A stretch of DNA of 64,000 nt from Gaeumannomyces sp. JS-464 (Eukaryota; Ascomycota; Sordariomycetes; Magnaporthales; Magnaporthaceae), in contig NGZR01000006.1 in NCBI GenBank assembly GCA_002197995.1, positions 1,612,001 through 1,676,000 of the forward strand. The letters run 5' to 3'. How positions within the stretch are numbered: position 1 is the stretch's first letter; every line of letters begins with the position of its first letter. Shown piece after piece: positions 46,020 to 55,338 of this stretch. A model generated the notes under the pieces. It saw only the letters and a program-made list of their open reading frames with translations, did no database searches and was not told the origin of the DNA. A program made the position numbers and the translations under genes.

Positions 46020-46400
46020 AATAAAACAAAACGAATATGTATCGATTACCGCTTGCTAAACGAAGCTATTATAAAAAATCGATTTTTTGCTTTTTATTAA
46101 CAAGTTAAAAAATATGCTTGGAAAAGCCCGATATTTTACGGCTTTAAACTTACGCAAAGCTTATAATTTATTACGAATTAAAAAAGGCTAGGAATGGTTA
46201 ACGGCTTTTAAAATAAAATTGGGATATTACGAATTTTTAATAATAACTTTCGGTTTTACTAACGCATTAACCACGTTTTAAAAAATAATTAACTACGTAT
46301 TACGTAAATATTTTAGCATTTTCGCATTTACGTATTTAAACGACATTTTGATTTTTTTTTAAAAACAATGGAAAAATACTAACAATACGTGCATTAAATG
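46020..46400 (+). pseudogene. Reverse transcriptase fragment of chromovirus C
   Basis: Seen: RMCIDYRLLNEAIIKNRF, then IKKG-stop-EWLTAFKIKLGYYEF, LIITFGFTNALTTF-stop-KIINYVL, and the catalytic box YLND at 46333-46344 (Asp to Asn) followed by ILIFF. The motif order is that of Ty3/gypsy RT domains 3 to 5. Confidence 0.8.
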
Positions 46401-47329
46401 CTTTAAAAGCTGCTTAAAGCAAAGCTTTTTATTAAATTAAAAATGTGTATATAATATACTTAGGAAATTGCTGTTTTAAAGTTTATAATTATATTAAAAC
46501 AAATTTTTATAAACTTTAAAAAACGTTTAAAAGGTTAAAAAATAACCCGTATTTACGAACGTTAAAAAAGTACAAAAGTTTTTAAAGTTTTTAAACTTTT
46601 ATAAACGGTTTATTTAAAGCTTTAGTAAAAAAGCTGTACTATTTACGAATTTTACTAAAAATAACGTTTAATTTTATTAAAAGAAATAAAAAAAAACGCT
46701 TTTAAAGCGTTACGCAACGCTGTAATATAAAACTAATACTAGCAATGCTAAACTAAACATTAAATAATAATATATATAAATTATAAAACCTGGTACATTT
46801 TACTATTAGCAAAAATTTAAATAAAAAATAAGTTCGGTAAAGCGAATTTTTTTAAAATTATAACATTTGGATCGAATATCGGAAAGGGTTAAAAAACGAA
46901 CCGGCGGATGTTTTTAACCGCTAATTAAACCATAAAGTTAGCATATTAAAATAAACTCGTATAATTTTAACCGAAAAACAAAATGGATTTTTAATCCCAG
47001 CATAATAAACATTAGTTAAAATAAACAAATATAAAAAATAAACCTTTAAAAAAATTTAACAAATTTACGGGCAACCGGTTTCCAAACATTAAAAGGTAAT
47101 TAAAACTTAAAAACGATTTTAATAACATTACGGGTTTACGAAAACCCGGGCTAAAATATACCAAGCAATTAAAAATTATAAAAGCCGCGTAAAAAATAAA
47201 GCCAATAAACATAAACTTTATAAACTATTATAACCTTTACTAGCGTTTAGCGAAGCATGGTAAAAAAGTTATTATAAACTTTGTCGCTAAGCTACTTAAA
47301 TTACGAAAACTTATAACGAATATTTAATA

Positions 47330-47760
47330 CGATAATATCCTAATAGTAGTAAATAGTTTTACTAAATACGCTTTATTTTTACTTTATAAAAAAAGCAATA
47401 GCGTTAAAAAGTTAAAATATGTTTTTATTAGGAACGTAATAGTGGAATACGGAATGCTAAACCGTTTAATTACGAATAAAAACAAGCTATTTACAAGCAA
47501 GTTTTAAAAAAAACTTACGGTTAGTTTAAAAGCAAAACACTTTTTATTAACAACTTATTATTTTAAACAAATAGGCAAATAAAACGAATAAACTAAACTA
47601 TAAAACAGTATTTACGTTATTATATTAACTATAAACAAAATAACTGGGTATAATTATTTCCCATAGCATAATTCGCGTATAACAACTCGGTATACGAAAG
47701 TATAAAAGCTACGCCGTTTTATGCAAATTACGAGTTTACGCTAACAATGTACGAAAAACC
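47330..47760 (+). pseudogene. Integrase core fragment of chromovirus C
   Basis: Reads IVVNSFTKYALF (Asn where the first catalytic Asp is expected), ITNKNKLFTSKF (the second Asp region, also Asn) and a decayed YFKQIGK-stop-NEQTKL segment with the expected DGQTER position. The frame continues toward EKLIKLYKQF up to the solo LTR at 47853 and resumes at about 48395 with NVEKPTFKKEDSVYFF and NHKKLGPFKMLKK. Confidence 0.7.
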
Positions 47761-47852
47761 TAAAGTAAAAATACATGCTTTTATAACAAAATTACAAATG
47801 AAAAAACTTATTAAATTATATAAACAATTTTAAACGAAGCTCGAAAAGCTAC

Positions 47853-48388
47853 TGTAAAAATATAAGGTTTTAATTAAAGCGTGCTTGCGTTAATCACAGT
47901 AGCTAACAAAGCTACGTTTAATTAGTACGGGCTTTGTTAAGCACTACAAGTAGTGCTGGTAAAGCCCTAAACTTAGTGGGTAGTACAAGCTTGTATTGCA
48001 AAAAGGGGGCGCTAACAGTCGCCTTTTTTATATACCTTTCGACATCGATCCCGCGGGCCCCCCGCCTAAAAGGGTTCCGGTGCCGCACGCGATTTTCCGA
48101 AAAATTATTTTGTATAAGGAAATTAAAAATTCGACCCACGGCTACCAAAGCCATTTTTACGTTAAGCGTTTAAATTTAACTTGTGCGTTTTTCACCCTTG
48201 CTTCGGCGCGTGTAAGGTAAGTGAATTAAGTAGCTTTACAACGGCTAACTTAAGCGTTATAGCACGCTATAGGCCGACCTTGTGCATAGATTTACAAAAG
48301 TACAAGGTAGGTAATACAGGGTAGGTAGTGCGGGGTAGGTAAGGTTTATGCACCTAACTTTAGCTAAATACATTAGTTTTTTTTAACA
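47853..48388. mobile_element. Solo LTR inside chromovirus C integrase
   Basis: 536 bp, starts TGTAAAAATATAAGG, ends TTTTAACA, and is flanked by GCTAC (47848-47852) and GCTAT (48389-48393), one C-to-T difference. The integrase frame is continuous on either side once it is removed. The first 330 bp recur at 59215-59545. It contains AGGTAGGTA-type short repeats near 48305-48345 and GC-rich stretches that escaped RIP. Confidence 0.75.
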
Positions 48389-48689
48389 GCTATAATTACG
48401 TATATTTACTTAAACTAACAAAAAAACGTCGAAAAACCGACTTTTAAAAAGGAGGATAGCGTTTATTTTTTTTAACGCAATATTAAAACAAAACGGCTAA
48501 ATAATAAATTAAACCATAAAAAATTAGGACCGTTTAAAATGCTAAAAAAAAAATCGAACGTTAATTACGAATTTTAATTACCACTAATTATAAAATCCCA
48601 CCCGGTTTTTTACGTTTCCCTATTCGAATTAGCGTTACTAGGCTTTAAAAGTAACGAGTTAATGGAAATCGACGTAAAACAAAAATAAA

Positions 48690-48830
48690 AATCGAAAAAA
48701 TCCTAAATAAAAACGTAATCGACGGGATTAAGCATTATTTGGTTAAATGGGCAAAATATGGGGTTAAAAAAAGCATTTAGGAAAAAAAAACTTTAAAAAA
48801 GCACTAAAAGCTTTTAAAAAATATTAACGG
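48690..48830 (+). pseudogene. Chromodomain of chromovirus C integrase
   Basis: Reads KILNKNVIDGIKHYLVKWAK, then YGVKKSI-stop-EKKTLKKH. This follows the chromodomain pattern (IL..R..G..YLVKWxGY...TWE..L) with Trp of TWE lost to TAG. It lies at the C-terminus of pol, as in chromoviruses that target H3K9-methylated chromatin. Confidence 0.75.
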
Positions 48831-49019
48831 GAAGTTTTAAAAAAGGAGTTAACTTTTATACCAAAACTCGGATTTAAACTTAAAACGTTTACGTTAAAAT
48901 AATTTACTAAAACTAAGTAAAATTAAAAAACTCGGGTTGTAAGCAACCTTAAAATCGGTTTAGCTTTAAAATAACGGAGGAAGCTCGGAAAAAGCGAATT
49001 TAAAAATACGGCAGGAGCT

Positions 49020-49490
49020 TATTTAACCTTCCTCCCTGCCTTTTCCCGTTCCACCCGTTCCAATTCCTTTATAACGTTAATACCGCGCCGAATCGCGCGC
49101 ATTTTCTTTTTAAACTATATTTTTTTGCGTTTTTAAACGCTTAATACGAGCATTAAAAGCTAAAAGCTCCCGTTTTACGGTATAACGCTTTTCTTTTTCG
49201 GCTTTTAGCTCGGCTTTTAATTTTGCGTACTACTTTTCGATTTTTCGGAGTTAAACGGGGGAAGGGTTTAAAATATCGCAATTTAAACGGTTTCGACCGA
49301 AGCATTTCACGCACCGAAACGAACTTTAAAAAAAGGCTTTACATTTTTTACGTTTTAAAATTATGTAATAAAAAAAACAGGAAGGTATTTTAATAAAAAA
49401 GGAAAAAACTTAAATAAATAAGTTTTTGCGCTAAAGGGTTTTTTTTAACAAAAGCACGTTTTCGCAATCGACCGGACATTTTGTTAGTTA
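49020..49490 (-). pseudogene. Antisense ORF of chromovirus C with a Cys-rich motif
   Basis: Minus strand, opposite to pol, between the chromodomain and the 3' LTR. It opens with MSGRLRKRAFVKKNPLAQKL near 49486. After RIP stops and at least one indel it gives FRCVKCFGRNRLNC (C-x2-C-x7-C), DILNPSP, then a long charged helix (LRKIEK..YAKLKAELKAEKEKR, about 49200) likely to be a coiled coil. Position, orientation and Cys spacing match the antisense ORF of chromoviruses A/B. Confidence 0.5.
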
Positions 49491-49526
49491 AAAAAAAAAG
49501 TTAGTAAAAAAATAAAGTACTTACTA

Positions 49527-50014
49527 CAGCAAGGTGACAAAAGTTTGTTCCAGTCGGTTAGTGCAACATAGTAGCCTAGTAAAACACATTAATTTGGAAA
49601 TTAAATATAAAATTAACCAAAATAGGTAATAATATTTTAAAACTTAAGTATTTTAAATTTTATATGCATTTATTACACTAATAAATTTATTTTATTAAAT
49701 ATCTCTTAGGTTATAAAAAAATGCGTATAAATATTAAAAACCTAAATTTCCTGTTTCGCACTGTACTGTTTTGCAGGGAATCCCATATTCGCATTGTGTG
49801 TTTTTTAAAATTTCACTTTTCCAACCCATTTTACGCTGCACATGCAATTTTAAATAGGATAAAAATATTATTTTGGATTATCCATATATATAAAATTGTT
49901 TTCATAATTTTATTTTTATTTTTATCATTTTATTTTTATTTATTTTGTATTTTTTAAAATGCGCGGTTTTGCCGTCGCACTGTGGAATTGGAACAAACTT
50001 TTGTCACATTACTG
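49527..50014. mobile_element. Small TIR element flanked by TA
   Basis: 488 bp with inverted ends CAGCAAGGTGACAAAAGTTT and CAGTAATGTGACAAAAGTTT, and TA at 49525-49526 and 50015-50016. The interior is AT-rich with one open frame (49721-49957) that has no recognisable product. Probably a non-autonomous Tc1/mariner-type element. Confidence 0.75.
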
Positions 50015-50079
50015 TAATTAATAAAAAGCGGGGCAGTAAGGTATAACCAAAAAGATTTAGCTTAAAAAGGGAAACCTAA

Positions 50080-50617
50080 TGTTACGATTAGCATGCAAGC
50101 TTTAAAACGTAAAGCAAAAAGGGGCCCCAAATAGCGCTTTTACCCCGCTTACGTTAAAAATAAAAGTTACGTAACTAAATAAAGTTACGTAAAGCAAAAG
50201 GGATTTGTGGATTTATAAAAACTTAAAATAAAGTAACAAATTTAAAAAGGATTTATAAATTTGTAAAAACTTAAAATAAAGCAACAAATTTAAAAGGGAT
50301 TTGTGGATTTGTAAAAACTTAAAACAAAGCAACAAATCTAAAAGGGATTTATGGATTTGTAAAAACTTTAAATAAAGCTACAAATCCAAAAATTGTTAAA
50401 AATAAAAAAGCGTGTATTTAAAAAATGGATTTCCTACTGTTTTAAATAGCTTTAACTAAAGCTTCGGCATTAATTAACTTAAGTTAGCTTTAAAGCACTC
50501 CTTTAAGCAAGCAATTAAACTACTATTACCAAGTTTATTAAACCTTTTAATAAGCGTACTGTTTTAAACACCTCTTTTAAACGGCCTTACTTTAAAAGTA
50601 AAAGCTTATTTGTAACA
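50080..50617 (+). repeat. 3' LTR of chromovirus C
   Basis: 538 bp, four minisatellite units, less RIPed than the 5' LTR (GGGGCCCC at 50128-50135 is intact). Ends TTTGTAACA before AAAAG. Confidence 0.85.
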
Positions 50618-51049
50618 AAAAGCTAAAGCAATTATACATCGGGTTAACCTTTTAAGGAAAAAAAGTGCTCCAAGTTACGAAAGGCGAACAAAGCATTAAG
50701 CAAACGCCGGAAGGCTAAAAAACACGTGTTTAATTTAAAAGATTATTTACTATCGAAAAAATACGAAATGTTTTAAACCAGGAAAAGCTAAATGGATAGT
50801 TATAGCAAAAAATGCGCGATTATAAAGGTTAAAAAAAAGGGCGACGATAACTCGTCGGCGATGTAACATTTGCGGCAAAACCGGATATAATGCGCGTATT
50901 TGTTAAAAAGAAGTAAAAATGTCCAATATATATAGTTTTAAATAGTTTAAATGGATTTTTGGCGTTGTTAAATTAGTATGCGGGTTAATTGTTTAAAAGT
51001 TGGAGTTAAGTAATTAATTTAATAGTTTAACCAACTCGCTGGTAAATTA
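50618..51049 (+). mobile_element. Pogo-like element copy, 3' part (continues 39180-40599)
   Basis: Resumes the transposase sequence exactly where 40599 left off (AAAGCAATTATACATCGGG). It runs through the basic region to the zinc-knuckle region (near 50880) and ends ..GGTAAATTACGT before TA. That end matches the TIR type of the 43865 element rather than the ACGTGGTTTAT end found at 39180. Confidence 0.6.
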
Positions 51050-52060
51050 CGTTAACGCAATTTTAAAACCATTTTAATATTAATTTAATATATTTTAAAT
51101 ACTTATATAAAAAAATCTTTTTTTATATAATCCTTTTATTTAACGTACATAGCGAGTGCTATATATGCTATATTTGTTATATCGCATAACGAATATATTA
51201 ACCATATTATTTGGTACTATGTTTGTTATGCCTGCTATATTGCATAGCAAATGTAGCAAACATATCACCCTGATGTTACGTGACCCCCCGGTTTGGCCAG
51301 GTGCGGGGTAGGGGACTTTTCTCCCTGGGCCGCTTTCCTTTTGGCGTCCTGCCACTGGGCCCCTCCACACCCTGCCTTGGTCGTAACACCGTTACGGCTG
51401 ATCACGCCCCAACAAGGGATGCAGCTGCGGTCGAAGCCTCCTCGGACGGGCCAATGGCCGGCACAGGAAGCCGTTGGAAATGCCGAGACACAACACGTGT
51501 TAGCGGCTGGGGTCACCTGTGATCACATGTTGGGTCGAGTCGCCCATCCATTGGACGCCTTTCCTCTCCGGGCAGTCGGTATGCATGCCTATCCTGGCGG
51601 CCTTTCGCTCTGGACATTGCGTAGGGGTCCTAGCACCCAAACGAGGGCCTCCCGTCGCAAAGCTATCCCGAAGGGATCCTAACTTCCCGCCACAGCCAGG
51701 TACGGTACCCCTGGCCCCCAAGCTAGGGAGCTTGTGTCACCACCACCGTTTGCTGCCCCTCCGACCGCAAAGATGGTGGCGGAGCCCCTCGTTAGCGCTT
51801 ACAACGCAGTGAGGCAGTGTTTCGGGCTTCAAGGAGCTTGTTCGCGAAGTCAATGCGGTAGCAATGGTATCAGTATATGAGCACCGGCCGCCTGCTCCCT
51901 CGCTGCAAATCGCTCCCGCCAAAACCACCAACCTCTGTCTTCCCATCGTTTGCTACCCCTCCATTCGAAGCTGTCCCCTGCCCGAGGCACAGGCCGAGCA
52001 ACACCTCCCACGTTTCTCCTCGCACGCCTGATTTCTGAGATCCGTGCCTAGCTGGACATC
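51050..52060. other. Transition from RIPed to GC-rich DNA; no recognised gene
   Basis: 51050-51255 is AT-rich with repeated GCTATA/GCATA motifs. From 51256 the base composition changes abruptly to GC-rich with CpA intact. ORFs at 51140-51946 overlap on both strands without a known domain. 51900-52060 is pyrimidine-rich and is probably the promoter and 5' UTR of the next gene. Confidence 0.45.
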
Positions 52061-54264
52061 ATGGCTTCCCGTCCCCGCCGTCTCAAAACTTCTACACCGC
52101 CAAGCGCAAGGTATTTTGGGCCAACGATTACTTCACCACGCCGGGTCGCGTCGAGCAGACGGAACCTGAGCTGGCTCAGGCTGAGGAGCTCCTCGCGGGC
52201 GACGAGTCCCTCGAGGCCGATGGCCTTCGCTCTGAGATTGCCGAGCTCCGCGAGAAGCTGGCAGACATGGTGATGCCCTCGGAAATGGCGTACGTCCGCT
52301 CCGCCGAACGGGGCGTTCGGAGTGTCCGCGACTACATGGAACGGCAACCGAAGCTCAGTGACTCGGACAAGGAGTATTGCGAGGACCAGTTGCAGAAGGT
52401 CATCGACGAGAGCCTGAGTAGGGTCAAGCACCCGCGCGAGGCAGACGAGCTCAAGGCCCCCGTCTTGGCCGAAATCGCCCTCATCCGTTCGCAACTGGGC
52501 ATCGCAACCTCGGCGCAGCCGCCGCCGCCGACCCAGGCTCACGGCCAGTCCTGGGCGCAGAGTGCTCGCCAACCCCCGCCCCCGGTCGATATGAACGCTC
52601 TTTCCTACGACGACCAGGACCGCCTGAACCGCGCCAAGAGAGTCCTTGGGCAAGCTCGTGGCTACATCGAATCCAACAGCACGGATGGTGTTGAGAACTT
52701 GTTCTTCGACGCAACGAGCCTGATGGCGCCCGTCAGCGACGCACACAAGGATCACCTCGTGGGGTGAGATCGAGCAGCTCCGCAAGGATCTCGAAGCCAC
52801 CCGGCTGGCAGAGAGCACTCGCGTCATCACCGGCGACCTCGACCGCAAACTTCGCTGCGTCGAAATGGATGCCGAGAAGCCCGACGAACTCGAGATGAGC
52901 GTCCGCTCGTTCAAGCGCCGGTTCGAGAAGGAGGACGTCCGCCAGACGTTGACGCCCGAGATGTACCGCGACTACCAAAACCGGCTTGCCGACGCGCTGG
53001 CCGCCGGTGCCGCCCACGCCAATGCCGAGAGGCTGAAGCGTGCCGGCCCGGAGCTGCAGGAGCTCCGAGACAAGCTCGCCACCAATCCCTTCACGGGCCT
53101 GGAGCAGTACCAAGCGAATCGCGTCGACAGTGATTTGCGGAACCTGAAGTACAAGGTCGAAAGGGAGATGAAGAATATGCCGGAAGACGACGCGGCCCGG
53201 CAGAGCATCTACAAGGAGCTCGAAGTCCTCGACGCCAAGTTCGAGGCCTACTCCAACGAGTGGGCAAAGGCCGGTGCGTCTTTTCATCCTGTTTTTGTCA
53301 ACAAACTCGCCTCTGATGCTTACTTGTCATCCTAGGTATCTACGAGGAGTACAGACGCGCGTGGCAGATGGTTCGCAACGATGTCCAAGGTTGGGAGCAA
53401 GAATCCTTCCGTCCCGACCAACCGCTCGAGGAGCCCGAGCTGCCCCAAACCCGCTATGCCATCCGTCGCGCCAACACCTATCTCCACGACGATATTTGGG
53501 TCCAGCGAACCCGAGACGAGAACCCCGGGGATGGCGTCATCGCCGCCATTGATCGCGAAGCCGAGGAGCTCCTGGAAGCGGCGGGGACCAAGATGGCGGC
53601 GGCCTTCGGTCAGATCATGGACGCGGCGGAGAAGATGGAGACGCCGGTCCAGGACAGGTGGCTCCGCGACAAGCCGGAGTTTCTCCTCTCCAGTGCCAGG
53701 AGCACCTTTGCCGACACCAAGTTCGGCGAGTCCGTTCTTGCTCGCATCCAGGCTCTCGACCAACGCTGGAAGGATGAGGTGGAGGGCGCCCAGAAGTCGC
53801 GGGAGAACCTTGGCGAAAGGCTCACCATCGAGGCGGCCCAAAAATGGCCCTCGATCGTGGCGGCCATCCCCACCGTCTCCGGCTTCGACCCGTCTTCGGC
53901 CAAGCCCGGAGACACGGTTCACCTCGCCGGCGTCTACAATCGTGCCGGCTGGGACTTTGACGGAAACCAGTACAGCTTCTCGATGCGCTTCAACGGCGTC
54001 CCGCTCGGGGGCATCTACGAGCCGCACGTCGACAAGGCGTTCGACCACGCCTTGTACGAACTCAAGCTCCGCATCGACGATCACAAGGAGTGGGACTTGG
54101 TTGGCGTCGTCCTGGGCCCGGGATCCATCAAGGAAAGGACCAAGAGGACGATCCGCAGGGAGATGGACACGGAGGAGATCGAGGAATGGCTCCCTGTCGA
54201 CTGCCTCCGGCTTCGCATCATTGCCTTGCGCGCGGGCCCCATCGTGGTCGGCCCCCAGTCCTAA
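52061..54264 (+). CDS. Helical coiled-coil-type protein of unknown family
   Basis: Exons 52061-53273 and 53336-54264. The intron is 53274-53335 (GTGCGT..CTAG, 62 nt) and joins EWAKAG to IYEEYRRAW. It encodes about 710 residues. From 52084 the frame reads NFYTAKRKVFWANDYFTTPG, then long charged helices (LAQAEELL.., SEIAELREKL) likely to form coiled coils, a proline-rich linker (residues near 150-180, two PPPP runs), more helices (LKRAGPELQELRDKL..) and a C-terminal globular part (SFSMRFNGVPLGGIYEPHVD, then LVGVVLGPGSIKER). Two apparent one-base frameshifts: between the ATG at 52061 and 52084, and an extra G in GGGG at 52761-52764 (DHLVG should run into EIEQLRKDL). If the first is not an error, the start is MVMPSEMAYV at 52267. 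I do not recognise the family. It is the only gene of an isolated GC-rich island. Confidence 0.6.
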
Positions 54265-54831
54265 CCGTACGGCGGCACGACTCTCGCCTGGAGCTAGGCT
54301 TCTGTCCTTTTTGCATAACAGCTTCTGTCCCTTCTTGCGTCTGAAACCCGTCCTGTTGGGGCCCCAAATAGTGCCGTCCGATGTGTATTGACGTGCAACT
54401 TGCCGTCCGCCTTGATCAGCAGGCCCGTTGTCCCTCCAACTTCCCATGTGCTTTATTTGGACGTTCTAATAACGGTGCGGCTCAAAATGTCACTGCCACG
54501 CTGTGGGAGGCCAGGCTACGCCCTGCACTAAATTTAACCGAAATGTGGGAGCTAATCCGCGTTGTTACAATCGGGGTTCTGCTCCTAAGGTGGGGCAGCT
54601 AAGGAGAGGGCTGAAACAATGCACTTATCGACAAGTTCAAAGGACTCTGGGTTTTAAAGTGCAGCGCTCTAATTGCTTGCTTTAAGGGATACTTAAAAGC
54701 TAATTTAGGTTAACTAATGCCAAGGTTTTAATTAAAGCTTATTTTACATAAAAGGAGTTTTTTTTTTATATTTCAAAGGTTTTTTTATGCTATATATGTT
54801 ATATTTATAACAAATATACCGTGGTTTATCA
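54265..54831. other. 3' flank of the island gene grading into AT-rich DNA
   Basis: 54265-54640 is GC-moderate without a recognised gene. 54700-54831 is AT-rich and contains TGCTATATATGTTATATTTA, similar to the left flank of the island at 51152-51175. Confidence 0.4.
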
Positions 54832-55338
54832 GCATATCGAACAAATTACCATATCGGACATTTAATTACGACCTTTGGACAATCGACGCCAATTTTAACC
54901 CATTAACGCCAGGTATCCATTTAAACTATTTAAATTGCATATATTAAACTTTTTTTTTCCATTCGGTAAGTGCGTGCGTTATGTCCGGTTTTGCCGTAAG
55001 TGCTATACCGCTATCGCGTTACCGGCGTTTTGCTTTTTCAACCCCTTTCCACGCTTATATTTTGCTTTAATTACGCATCCGCGGCTTTTTAATTTATAAC
55101 GTTTGTTATTTCGCGTACAGTAAAAGATCTTTTTACCAAATACGAGTTTTTTTTTAGCTTTTTGGCGTTTGTTTAATACTTCGTTCGTTTTGCGTAACTA
55201 AGCGATTTCGGTTAAAAAAAAGGTTATTTTATACATTATAATTGTCGTTCTTTTCGCGATTTGGTTTATAACCGCTAATATAAATGTTAAAAAGCTATTT
55301 TAGTAATTAAAAATCCGAATTTTAATATATTAAAATTG
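54832..55338 (-). mobile_element. Pogo-like element copy, 3' part, minus orientation
   Basis: Begins CCGTGGTTTATCAGCATATC after TA and follows the 3' region of the 43865 element, including the zinc-knuckle segment near 54975-55010. It is interrupted at 55338 by a LINE and resumes after 58423. Confidence 0.6.

Larger units (their letters stand above)
40600..50617 (+). mobile_element. Chromovirus C: 10-kb RIPed Ty3/gypsy LTR retrotransposon
   Basis: LTRs 40600-41182 and 50080-50617. The target duplication is AAAGG (40595-40599) and AAAAG (50618-50622), differing by one G-to-A change. It is plus-oriented and unrelated to chromoviruses A/B at the DNA level. In order: a gag zinc knuckle at 42134-42175, RT (46020-46400, CIDYR..LN, FLIITFGFTNALTTF and YLND), integrase (47330-47760), an integrase tail continuing at 48390-48640, a chromodomain (48690-48830), then an antisense ORF. 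It carries a pogo-like element (43865-45725), a solo LTR (47853-48388) and a small TIR element (49527-50014). All frames are stopped. Confidence 0.85.
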
